Assembly: GCF_029958925.1 (NCBI RefSeq)
Contig: NZ_CP124616.1
Location: 1,240,001 to 1,304,000, forward strand
Reading direction: 5' to 3'
DNA length: 64,000 bases
Source of the DNA: Tropicibacter oceani
Lineage (GTDB): Bacteria; Pseudomonadota; Alphaproteobacteria; Rhodobacterales; Rhodobacteraceae
Shown: positions 27,277 through 35,115 of the stretch, piece after piece
Layout of the letters: every line of letters begins with the position of its first letter
Numbering within the stretch: the first letter of the stretch is position 1
Translations under genes and position numbers: made by a program
The notes under the pieces: model-generated
The model's database searches: none
What the model saw: only the letters and a program-made list of their open reading frames with translations
Told to the model about the DNA's origin: nothing

Positions 27277-27493
27277 GGACAATCCTCGGTTGCTGATCGC
27301 TCTCGGGGACAGGACAGGTATCGCTTGCAGAATGGACACATGCACCGCGCGTTCGGCAGTTCAAGTCAACGCAAACAATCGGTTGGCTGCGGAGAATGGA
27401 CGTTTATTGCCTGCGCCGACAGTTGTGTTTGTCGTCCGACATGCATTGTTGGGTTTTGCGACAAAAGCTGTGTTTTTAAATTGGCGACGGACA
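27277..27493. repeat. array of CGACA/GGACA repeats resembling TnsB-binding sites of a transposon end
   Basis: CGACA occurs at 27417-27421, 27437-27441 and 27459-27463 (spacing 20 and 22 bp), and GGACA at 27489-27493. Further GGACA copies are at 27277, 27307, 27312 and 27334. The minus strand shows TGTCG followed by A-rich and CCAACA-like sequence in several copies. Overlapping or closely spaced 20-22-bp TnsB sites are a feature of Tn7 ends. The stretch 27209-27517 contains no gene. Confidence 0.5.
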
Positions 27494-27517
27494 AGGGCTG
27501 AATTTCGATCCCAAGCA

Positions 27518-27565
27518 TGAAACAGGGCGGCGTGATTTGCGCCGCCCTTTCAGTTTCATGCATGA
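27518..27565. terminator. long bidirectional hairpin
   Basis: CATGAAAC plus AGGGCGGCG (from about 27517) face CGCCGCCCT plus GTTTCATG (to about 27561) with a short loop. It follows the stop of the minus-strand fragment at 27575 and could terminate transcription from both sides. Confidence 0.65.
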
Positions 27566-27574
27566 TCGTCTGGA

Positions 27575-28098
27575 TTAGCTGCCGAGGACCTGCTCGACTT
27601 CGGATCGCAGGTACAGGTAGCCGTAGTCGGCACCATCGGGGCTGAATGGCAGCACGCCAGCATCGCGGAGTTTCGGCGCCAGGCTCTGCCAGGTCACCGC
27701 ATGCGCCTTCGCGAGAGTTCGGAGCGTTACGAACCGCTCGTGGAACACGGCGGCATCTTCCTTCGCGATGTAGCGCTGCATCGCCTTGGTCCGCGGGTTG
27801 CGGATTTCGGTCGACGGCAAATGGCCGTTCTTCACCAATCGATTTATAAACACCGGCTGGGCCAGGCCCACGGCCTTGGTGAAGAGCTCGAAGGACAAGG
27901 CGGCGGGTTCATCGAGCCCGAGCGCCTGGACGACCTCTTCATGGTAGACATGGACGGAGCCATAGCCATGAAACTGGGCATTACGGGCGACGCGTTGGAT
28001 CCGACCTTGCCGTATCGCCTGAATAATCTCTGCCGGACGGACCTTGAGCCGCTGGGCGGCCTTCGCGATGGTTTCCCAACCATGCTGTGCCTGTTGGA
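27575..28098 (-). pseudogene. C-terminal remnant of a TniQ-like or multi-HTH DNA-binding protein, cut by an IS copy
   Basis: About 174 residues remain in frame up to the IS junction at 28098. They contain repeated helix-turn-helix-like units, for example IAKAAQRLKVRPAEIIQAIRQ and TLRTLAKAHAVTWQSLAPKL. The order of units resembles the C-terminal part of the intact TniQ at 24682. The N-terminal half is not found on the other side of the IS, so the gene is truncated, not simply interrupted. It may be a remnant of a second Tn7-like element's target selector. The family assignment is by layout only. Confidence 0.45.
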
Positions 28099-29148
28099 GG
28101 CTCTGTTGCACAAATCGGCTGAACGCCGAGTTTCCCCTTTCCCCGGGCGGACTTATCCTACGACTTCCGTGACGGGCATGCCGAGCGCGGTGTAGCCGTT
28201 CAGGACGGCAATGCGGACCTGGAGTTCCGCGACCTGGCGGTCGAAGTCCCGCGCCATGAGCCGCTGGCCCAGCAACTTCATACAATGCATTTTTGTCTCG
28301 ACGCGGCTTCGGCGGTGGTATCCGCTCCATCGTCGCCAGAGTGCGCGGCCCAGGTATTTCGCCGCGCGCAAGGCCTCGTTTCGCGCCACGGCTCCGGCGG
28401 TGATCGTCTTCCAGGGCTTCGCGTTTTTGCGGGGCGGGATGACGGCATGGGCGCCGCGATCTGCAATCGCATCGTGGCATTTGCGCGTGTCGTAGGCGCC
28501 ATCAGCCGTGACGCTACCGATTTCCTGGTCCTGCGGGATTTGGTCGAGAAGGTCGGGTAGGATCGGCGCATCACCGATGTGGCTCCCGGTGATTTCGACG
28601 GCCCGAACCTCCAGCGTTTCCTCATCAATCCCCAAGTGGATCTTGCGCCAGACGCGGCGTTTAGGGCCGCCATGCTTGCGGGCGTGCCACTCGCCTTCGC
28701 CCTCGACCTTGATCCCGGTGCTGTCTATCAACAGGTGCAACGGCCCCTTGGAGCCGCGGTATGGGATGTTGACGGCCAAGGTCTTCTGGCGGCGAGATAG
28801 CGTGCTGAAGTCGGGCACCGTCCAGTTCAGACCGACCAGCTGCAGCAGGCTCTCGACGAACCCGGTCGTCTGCCGGAGCGCCATGCCGAACAGCACTTTC
28901 ATCGAGAGGCACGTCTGTATGGCGGCGTCGCTATAGCTCTGCTGGCGGCCACGCCTGCCTGTCGGCACGGCATCCCAGATCATCTCAGGGTCGAACCAGA
29001 TCGTCAGCGAGCCCCGGCGCTTGAGCGCTTCATTGTAGGCTGGCCAGTTTCTGGTCTTGTAGGTCGGGGGTATGGGTCTGCTCATGCATCCCAGCTACCA
29101 CGCTGGATTCACGAGATGAATCCCTCACGCGATTTGTGCAACAGAGCC
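28099..29148 (-). mobile_element. IS5-family insertion sequence, copy 1
   Basis: The element is 1050 bp with 19-bp perfect terminal inverted repeats (GGCTCTGTTGCACAAATCG) at 28099 and 29148. It contains one transposase gene. No matching direct repeat is visible in the flanks (CTGTTGGA left, GCAACAGA right). The right flank begins with GCAACAGAGCC, a duplicate of the last 11 bp of the element. Confidence 0.95.
28153..29085 (-). CDS. IS5-family transposase, copy 1
   Basis: The 310-residue DDE transposase has its catalytic residues in LLIDSTGIK (Asp121), VTADGAYD (Asp195) and RVETKMHC (Glu263), with the Y-x2-R-x3-E-x6-K type signature around 256-270. It appears intact and identical to the protein of copy 3. 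The start codon lies about 63 bp inside the inverted repeat end. It moves its own element and perhaps the damaged copy 2 in trans. Confidence 0.95.
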   Translation of the reverse strand: MSRPIPPTYKTRNWPAYNEALKRRGSLTIWFDPEMIWDAVPTGRRGRQQSYSDAAIQTCLSMKVLFGMALRQTTGFVESLLQLVGLNWTVPDFSTLSRRQKTLAVNIPYRGSKGPLHLLIDSTGIKVEGEGEWHARKHGGPKRRVWRKIHLGIDEETLEVRAVEITGSHIGDAPILPDLLDQIPQDQEIGSVTADGAYDTRKCHDAIADRGAHAVIPPRKNAKPWKTITAGAVARNEALRAAKYLGRALWRRWSGYHRRSRVETKMHCMKLLGQRLMARDFDRQVAELQVRIAVLNGYTALGMPVTEVVG

Positions 29149-29355
29149 GCAACAGAGCCAAGTGGCATCCCCAACTCGACTAAGCGTGACACAAACGGAG
29201 ACCATATTTCGCAGTTTTGAAAACTTCTATTTTCCCTCGAAGCGGACATTGACCATCTTTTCAGTATGACAATATCTCCCGTGCTTTGCATACAAAGCCG
29301 GAACTCAAAATCGACACATATTTTTGCACATTAATACTAGCGCGTCGCAGTCAGG
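29149..29355. other. intergenic, duplicated IS end
   Basis: Only the 11-bp IS-end duplicate (29149-29159) is recognisable. The remainder is AT-richer than the surroundings and shows no gene. Confidence 0.5.
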
Positions 29356-30114
29356 TCAGTGGCCTTCCCGATCGGCCCAACCTGCGAATGATCGTTCCAG
29401 AAAAATCACAGCGTAATACAGCAAGATACCGAGCACAGCCAAAGCGATGAGCACTGCAAACATCAATGGGTAATCGCCATTGGTCTCGCCAGATTTGAAC
29501 AAGGCACCAAGCCCACGTCCATGCGGGCTGACGATCTCGACCAGGTTTGTGCCTATAAAAGCCAGCGTTGCAGATACTTTAAGAGCGCCGAAAAACTCTG
29601 GCAGCGTCTTGGGCAGTGCAATCTTGCGGAAAATCGTAAAGCGTGACGCCCCTAGCGCGCGCAAGATATCCCGATATTCGGGTTCTAACGTCGATAGCCC
29701 GATCCCGACGGAAACTGCTATAGGAAAGAAGGAGATCATGAAGGCCATGAGGATGGTGTTAAAATCATGCTGGCCAATGAAGATCAGCGAAATAACCGGC
29801 ACGAGAGTCGCCTTGGGGATCGCATTGAAACCCACGAGTAGGGGATAAAGCGCGTCTCGGGCAAGTTTTGAGAAGCCAATGATCATGCCGATCAACGTGC
29901 CGACGATCACGGCCAAAAACAGCCCGACAACCGTCCGCCAGAGCGTTTGCCACCCCATTAGAAAGAACAGTTCCTTGTATTTCCAGAACGCAGGCGGAAG
30001 GTCTGACGGGGACGCCATTTTATAGTTGGGCCAGCCGTTGGCCCAAACCAGCAGTTCCCATAGCCCAAGAAAGACTAGAATTGCGAGGACGGGTGTCGCG
30101 ATCTTGCTCAGCAT
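29356..30114 (-). CDS. NitT/TauT-type ABC transporter permease
   Basis: The 252-residue inner-membrane protein has about six hydrophobic segments, the first at residues 6-26. The family's cytoplasmic EAA-type loop reads RALGASRFTIFRKIALPKTLPEFFGAL. It resembles SsuC/TauC/ThiX permeases that import sulfonates, nitrate, riboflavin or pyrimidine precursors. The start overlaps the ATPase stop as TGATG, so it is the last gene of the operon substrate-binding protein, ATPase, permease. The substrate cannot be deduced from the permease. Confidence 0.88.
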   Translation of the reverse strand: MLSKIATPVLAILVFLGLWELLVWANGWPNYKMASPSDLPPAFWKYKELFFLMGWQTLWRTVVGLFLAVIVGTLIGMIIGFSKLARDALYPLLVGFNAIPKATLVPVISLIFIGQHDFNTILMAFMISFFPIAVSVGIGLSTLEPEYRDILRALGASRFTIFRKIALPKTLPEFFGALKVSATLAFIGTNLVEIVSPHGRGLGALFKSGETNGDYPLMFAVLIALAVLGILLYYAVIFLERSFAGWADREGH

Positions 30115-30899
30115 CAGGCCGCACCCTCATCGCTGCGCCCTTGGGCAATTTTGATTTGGTCACGAAGGACATGCAGCATGTCACCAGCTTCGGGTGTGAA
30201 CAGGACATCCAGTGTTCTGTCGGCGGGCAAATCAACATCCATCACATATTGGGTCCGCGCAGGACGACCGGAGAGCACGATCACCTGATCCCCGAGAAAC
30301 ACGCTTTCGCGTAGGTCGTGGGTGATAAGGACGGCTGTGAACGGTTCTGCTGCGCGCAGGTCACGCATGGTTTGCCACAGGTCTTCACGCGTAAACGCGT
30401 CAAGCGCGCCGAACGGTTCGTCAAGGATCAAGACTTCGGGTTTATGCACGATTGACCGACAGAGGGATGCGCGTTGACGCATGCCACCGGACAGTTCAGA
30501 GGGACGCTTGTTTTCAAATCCGGCAAGCCCGACCATCTCAAGCAGTTCCATTGCACGGTCAATGCGGTCCTTGCCGGGCATCTTCGGGGCCACGATTTCA
30601 AGCGGCAGAATGACGTTCTCCAAGATCGTGCGCCATTCCAATAGGACAGGATTCTGAAACGCCATGCCGACGGTCTTGCGCGGACCGGTAACGCGTTCGC
30701 CATGCAGCCAGACCTCGCCTTCGTCCGGTTTCATCAGGCCAGCAACCAGTTTCGTCAGCGTGGATTTACCGCAACCGGACGGGCCAACGACCGCGGCAAA
30801 GGTACCAGCAGGGACCGACACATCAAGCCTGTCCAGAACGGGCAAAGGCCCGCTCGCCGTTTGATAAGCGTGCCGCGCGTTTCTGATTTCTATGAGATT
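30114..30899 (-). CDS. NitT/TauT-type ABC transporter ATPase (start uncertain)
   Basis: Walker A is GPSGCGKST, the signature is LSGGMRQRASLCR and Walker B is LILDEPFGALD; the D-loop and H-loop (VLITHDLRE) follow. The first usual start codon in frame is a TTG at 30845 (244 codons). The frame stays open upstream to about 30930 and encodes the expected beginning of such an ATPase (LIEIRNARHAYQTASGPL), including the aromatic A-loop Tyr. That stretch contains no ATG, GTG or TTG. Translation may begin at a non-standard codon such as ATA near 30890-30900, or the true start has mutated. The coordinate given includes this N-terminus. Confidence 0.75.
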   Translation of the reverse strand, partial: NLIEIRNARHAYQTASGPLPVLDRLDVSVPAGTFAAVVGPSGCGKSTLTKLVAGLMKPDEGEVWLHGERVTGPRKTVGMAFQNPVLLEWRTILENVILPLEIVAPKMPGKDRIDRAMELLEMVGLAGFENKRPSELSGGMRQRASLCRSIVHKPEVLILDEPFGALDAFTREDLWQTMRDLRAAEPFTAVLITHDLRESVFLGDQVIVLSGRPARTQYVMDVDLPADRTLDVLFTPEAGDMLHVLRDQIKIAQGRSDEGAA

Positions 30900-30925
30900 T
30901 TCTATGGGATTGCCTTCGGGTGTCT

Positions 30926-30952
30926 GGGGGGGCGCCCTTTAAGCGCCCCCAA
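30926..30952 (-). terminator. intra-operon hairpin after the substrate-binding protein gene
   Basis: Arms GGGGGCGC (30928-30935) and GCGCCCCC (30943-30950) with a 7-nt loop lie between the substrate-binding protein stop and the ATPase. It lacks a strong T run, so it is more likely an attenuator or mRNA-stabilising stem than a full stop. Confidence 0.6.
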
Positions 30953-30957
30953 GTCTT

Positions 30958-31965
30958 TTATTGCAGCATCAGGCTGCCGTCGGCCGGCAGATAGCTTGGA
31001 TCGAAATACAAAGATGCATCAGGTTCGTTGACGAACTCGTAAACCGATTTGGTCTGTTCGATTGCGCTGGCCATACGGCCTGCATCAATGCCGCCCATGC
31101 CGTTTTCGATTACGTAATCCGTGAGGACGTTCGCATCGATAGCCATTTGCAGACGTTCGGTTTCAAGTGCTGCATCCGCGGCCGGATTTCGCTCCATCAA
31201 GGATTTAATCGCAGCGTCAGGTGCTGCAATCGCGTCTTTCCACCCCATCGCGACAGCGCCAAGGAAGGCAGTGACCGCTTCGGGATTGGCTTCGGCGAAG
31301 TCAGTGTTGACGATAATCGCGTTGCCATACAGATCGACACCGTAGTCGGCCATCAGCATAACCGAGATGTCATCCTCTTCGACACCCAAGCGTTTCAGGT
31401 TGAGCGTGGACGAGAATGAAAAGCCGGTGATGGCTGCGACATTGCCTTCGGCCAGCATCGGTTCGCGCGTTGGGAAACCGACGGGTTCGACCGTGATCGC
31501 ATCTACATCAATTCCGGTTTCCGCCGCAAAAATCGGAAACTGTGCCCAAGCGCCATCGGGGGGCGGCGCGCCGAGGATCTTTCCCTCAAGGTCGGACGGC
31601 TCGGTGACGCCCAAAGACGGGCGTCCGACGATCGCGAATGGGGGTTTGTCGTAGACCATCATCACGGCCGTGACAGGTGCGCCGGGGTTTTGGTCAAGAA
31701 AACGCATCAGGGAGTTAATATCAGCGAAACCAATCGGGAACGCCCCCGTCGCAACCTTGGGGATAGCGTCCAAAGATCCAGCACCCTCACTAATTGTCAC
31801 CTTCAGATCAGCGTCAGCAAAATAGCCCGCATCCAGTGCGTGGAAATATGGAGCTGATGGCCCCTCAAACTTCCAGTCCAGTGCAAATGGCATTTCGGTG
31901 TCAGCAAGTGCAGGCGTCGTAAGTACGGCAGCAAAGGCTGCCATCAACGTTTTCTCAAATCTCAT
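30958..31965 (-). CDS. NMT1/THI5-like ABC substrate-binding protein
   Basis: The 335-residue precursor starts with a signal peptide (MRFEKTLMAAFAAVLTTPALA, cut before DTEMPF). The mature part has the NMT1/THI5-like pattern: LDWKFEGPSAPYFHALDAGYF, then EGAGSLDAIPKVATGAFPIGFADIN and VYDKPPFAIVG. Such proteins bring small nitrogen- or sulfur-containing compounds, including thiamine pyrimidine precursors, to the permease. The exact ligand is not evident. The ATG at 31965 follows TGAGGACGTATA, with GAGG as ribosome site. It heads the three-gene operon, which lies between IS copies 1 and 2. Confidence 0.88.
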   Translation of the reverse strand: MRFEKTLMAAFAAVLTTPALADTEMPFALDWKFEGPSAPYFHALDAGYFADADLKVTISEGAGSLDAIPKVATGAFPIGFADINSLMRFLDQNPGAPVTAVMMVYDKPPFAIVGRPSLGVTEPSDLEGKILGAPPPDGAWAQFPIFAAETGIDVDAITVEPVGFPTREPMLAEGNVAAITGFSFSSTLNLKRLGVEEDDISVMLMADYGVDLYGNAIIVNTDFAEANPEAVTAFLGAVAMGWKDAIAAPDAAIKSLMERNPAADAALETERLQMAIDANVLTDYVIENGMGGIDAGRMASAIEQTKSVYEFVNEPDASLYFDPSYLPADGSLMLQ

Positions 31966-32152
31966 TATACGTCCTCAGGAGTGTAGCTCGTCGATGACCA
32001 GGACAGGAGCATCGCCTTGTTTCCAGAAAACGCTCACATGGATTTAACGGAACTTTAATTTAAGTCTGCAATATGGGCAAATTATGCGGCGACGCCTAAA
32101 TCTTGAGCAATGCGAAAAATTGTCCAGGAAGCGGCGGGCTTCGATCAGAACG

Positions 32153-33241
32153 GGCTATGTTGCACAAATCCTGCCAGGGATTCATATCGTGAATCCAGCG
32201 TGGTAGCTGGCATGCATGAGCAGACCGCCCCCCCGACCTACAAGACCAGGAACTGGCCGGCCTATAACGAGGCACTCAAGCGCCGTGGCTCGCTGACGAT
32301 CCCCTGACCGGCAGGCATTCCGAAGAAATATCCCGAGAGGTTGGTTCGATCCCGCCATGAGCTGGGATACCGCGCCGACAGGCAGGCGTGGCCGCCAGCA
32401 GAGCTATAGCGACGCCGCCATACAGACGTGCCTCTCGATGAAAGTGCTGTTCGGCATGGCGCTCCGGCAGACGACCGGGTTCGTCGAGAGCCTGCTGCAG
32501 CTGGTCGGTCTGAACTGGACGGTGCCCGACTTCAGCACGCTATCTCGCCGCCAGAAGACCTTGGCCGTCAACATCCCATACCGCGGCTCCAAGGGGCCGT
32601 TGCACCTGTTGATAGACAGCACCGGGATCAAGGTCGAGGGCGAAGGCGAGTGGCACGCCCGCAAGCATGGCGGCCCTAAACGCCGCGTCTGGCGCAAGAT
32701 CCACTTGGGGATTGATGAGGAAACGCTGGAGGTTCGGGCCGTCGAAATCACCGGGAGCCACATCGGTGATGCGCCGATCCTACCCGACCTTCTCGACCAA
32801 ATCCCGCAGGACCAGGAAATCGGTAGCGTCACGGCTGATGGCGCCTACGACACGCGCAAATGCCACGATGCGATTGCAGATCGCGGCGCCCATGCCGTCA
32901 TCCCGCCCCGCAAAAACGCGAAGCCCTGGAAGACGATCACCGCCGGAGCCGTGGCGCGAAACGAGGCCTTGCGCGCGGCGAAATACCTGGGCCGCGCACT
33001 CTGGCGACGATGGAGCGGATACCACCGCCGAAGCCGCGTCGAGACAAAAATGCATTGTATGAAGTTGCTGGGCCAGCGGCTCATGGCGCGGGACTTCGAC
33101 CGCCAGGTCGCGGAACTCCAGGTCCGCATTGCCGTCCTGAACGGCTACACCGCGCTCGGCATGCCCGTCACGGAAGTCGTAGGATAAGTCCGCCCGGGGA
33201 AAGGGGAAACTCGGCGTTCAGCCGATTTGTGCAACAGAGCC
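32153..33241 (+). mobile_element. IS5-family insertion sequence, copy 2 (chimeric, damaged)
   Basis: This copy is 1089 bp. From about 32375 to its right end it is the same as copies 1 and 3. The first 160 bp differ at many positions, including the left inverted repeat (GGCTATGTTGC instead of GGCTCTGTTGC). An extra 39 bp lies around 32302-32340. The left part thus looks like a diverged relative joined to the common element. Confidence 0.85.
32212..33187 (+). pseudogene. IS5-family transposase, copy 2, interrupted
   Basis: The frame starts at the ATG at 32212 (MHEQTAPPTYKTRNWPAYNE) and stops at a TGA within the 39-bp insertion (CCC TGA at about 32302-32307). It reopens after the insertion, and an ATG at 32357 could give a 276-residue product (MSWDTAPTGRRGRQQ...) with all three catalytic residues. 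The insertion keeps the frame, so the premature stop is the main damage. The shortened protein lacks the first 37 or so residues. Confidence 0.8.
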
Positions 33242-33300
33242 CCCTGTTGGCAAAAGTGATTCACACCGCGGCGTGGGCGTGATTCAAGCTGGTATCTGCA

Positions 33301-33395
33301 ATGGAGACCAGCTTGGCACGAGACCTGATGTCGGACGAGGAATGGAAGTTCTTTGAACGGTTCATCCTGACGATCCGCGCCCCGAACGACTTGGC
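33301..33395 (+). pseudogene. N-terminal fragment of another IS5-family (IS427-type) transposase
   Basis: The stretch translating as MSDEEWKFFERFILTIRAPN is the usual start of IS427-group transposases. The similarity ends after about 30 residues, and no catalytic part is present. The fragment directly follows IS copy 2. Confidence 0.6.
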
Positions 33396-33843
33396 GTTGC
33401 CGGAGAGACCCGAGCCGCAAAATCAGCAACTTCGACCGACTTCTTCAACACTATCCGCCGCCCCTCCATTCAATGCATGCCCCGTCTGGGTGCTGGGGTC
33501 TTAATGCTGACCACGCTGTGTCCGTCTATCGGCTCCTAAAGGGATCGTATCCCTGCCGCGTTGTGTGAAGCCTGAGGCGGTCCCCGAAAACCGGACACTG
33601 GCGCAAGCTCTGATTTGTTCTCTGCTGATCTTCACAACGAAGGAGATCGAAGATGTCGAAACGAAAGCAGCAAGTTCGGGCCAACCTGAAAAGTACTGCG
33701 CCATCGGTGCTCTGAGGCTCTGTGCATGCCGCTACACTGCGGGGCGGCAACGACTGAGGCGACAAAGGTCTACCAAGTTGGATCGCTTCACTGTCTCTGC
33801 CCGCCTCAACGTTGACGCAGCAAGATGAAAGGCGCCGATGCGA
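33396..33843. other. IS debris, no intact gene
   Basis: Around 33568-33715 there is a sequence like the left end and orfA start of an IS3-family element (GGACACTGGCGC, then an ATG at 33652 encoding MSKRKQQVRANLK) that stops soon after. The rest shows nothing recognisable. This spot lies between IS copy 2 and the RuBisCO-like gene. Confidence 0.4.
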
Positions 33844-35115
33844 TCAGGAGTGTCCTACCCGGATATCTGGCCGGCTAAAGGTTTTCAAGGCTGCCTTCAG
33901 TTCCGAGTGCTGGCTGGCGAATTCCTGAATGTCGATGCCTCGGCGCGCGGCCTCCGCCGCTTGGCGCAAGGCGATGACACCAGCGCCTGCGCCTGCCGGG
34001 TGGCTCATGATCCCTCCTCCTGCGCAAAAGATGAAATCGTCGTTCCCCAGCAAACAGCGGGCGGGATCAATCTGCCAAATGGTCTGGCCGGAAGAATAGA
34101 CAGGCATGGCAATATGGGCCGGGCCGGTGTCGCAGACAGGCGTCTGAACCGACTTGGCGGATTGTGCGATGACGCTGTCTTCTTCGGTGAATTTGTTCGC
34201 CAGGCCGTTCACGTGAAGATGGTCCGCGCCTGCAAGCCGCCACAGTTTTTGCATGACCGGAAAGCTGATCCCGACGTCGGGCGAGCGGGAATAGATGCCC
34301 CAGCCGGCGCGGTGCCCATGGATTGTCATGGAAGACCGCTCTCGCACGGCGCGCAATCCGGTCAGGCCGACGGAATTCATGCAGACCATCGCGCAGGTGC
34401 CGCCATGCTTTTCCAGCAGGTCAAGATTGCGCCACATCTGGTCGATCTCGTCAGTGATGTTGAACGCATACATCACCTGCTTGCCGGTCTTGTCGGCATG
34501 CGCTTTGAGAACGCGGCTGACCTTTGCAACCCGCTTGTCAAAGGGACAATGCGGGCCGTTGGCCTGCAATTCGTCATCCTTGATGAAATCAATGCCGGCA
34601 TCCACAAGCGTCTGGACCAGCGCCGCAGTCTCGGACGGATTCAGCCCGACGCTGGGTTTGATGATGGTTCCGATCACTGGGCCCTTGTGCCCCCCCAGGA
34701 AGTCGCGCGTGCCTTGGGCCCCGAATTGCGGACCGGGGTGGTCGAGGGCAAAGGCGCCGGGCAGGTGCATGTCGATCAGGCGGACCGCCGAAAGCTCGGC
34801 CAGTTCGAACAGGTTGCCAGCCAGCGTCGACAAAAGCGTCGGCAAGGAGGTGCCGAAATTTTCCAGCGACCAGCTGATCGTCACGGTGCCGCGTTCATAG
34901 CTGTCGCCGGTCTTGCGGCATGGCAAGGATGGCGTGGCAGAGGTGCCGGTGATCTGGATGTTTTCGATGCGCGCAGCCGAGCGTTCCCGCAACGCATCGG
35001 TTTCGGCCGCAAGCCGGGTGAATGTGCCGGTCGACTGCTCTCCGGCCAGCACCTGGGCGGCACGGGCGACACCCACGGGCGATTCAATGTCATATGTCGC
35101 GGTAATCCGGTTCAT
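33844..35115 (-). CDS. oiaX: RuBisCO-like protein, OiaX type
   Basis: The 423-residue protein has the RuBisCO large-subunit fold: GTIIKPSVGLNP (Lys153 region) and the metal-site motif DFIKDDELQANG with Lys179, Asp181 and Glu182, the positions of the carbamylated lysine and its acidic partners. True RuBisCO is about 470 residues and no small subunit is nearby. Its partner genes (DUF1537 kinase and an ApnO-like enzyme) match the apionate pathway, where the RuBisCO-like OiaX acts on 3-oxo-isoapionate 4-phosphate. I chose the ATG at 35113-35115, which overlaps the kinase stop as ATGA. A role in another acid-sugar pathway cannot be excluded. Confidence 0.72.
   Translation of the reverse strand: MNRITATYDIESPVGVARAAQVLAGEQSTGTFTRLAAETDALRERSAARIENIQITGTSATPSLPCRKTGDSYERGTVTISWSLENFGTSLPTLLSTLAGNLFELAELSAVRLIDMHLPGAFALDHPGPQFGAQGTRDFLGGHKGPVIGTIIKPSVGLNPSETAALVQTLVDAGIDFIKDDELQANGPHCPFDKRVAKVSRVLKAHADKTGKQVMYAFNITDEIDQMWRNLDLLEKHGGTCAMVCMNSVGLTGLRAVRERSSMTIHGHRAGWGIYSRSPDVGISFPVMQKLWRLAGADHLHVNGLANKFTEEDSVIAQSAKSVQTPVCDTGPAHIAMPVYSSGQTIWQIDPARCLLGNDDFIFCAGGGIMSHPAGAGAGVIALRQAAEAARRGIDIQEFASQHSELKAALKTFSRPDIRVGHS

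Larger units (their letters stand above)
20741..27493 (+). mobile_element. Tn7-like transposition module (TnsA-TnsB-TnsC-TniQ) with toxin-antitoxin at its right end
   Basis: Four consecutive plus-strand genes encode homologues of TnsA, TnsB, TnsC and TniQ/TnsD, followed by a toxin-antitoxin pair and a repeat array that looks like a transposon end. The right boundary is set at 27493, the last GGACA of the array. The left boundary is unknown; the coordinate given is only the start of tnsA. In Tn7 the tnsA gene sits next to the right end. Here the repeat-rich end follows tniQ instead, so the layout is different from Tn7. Confidence 0.6.
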
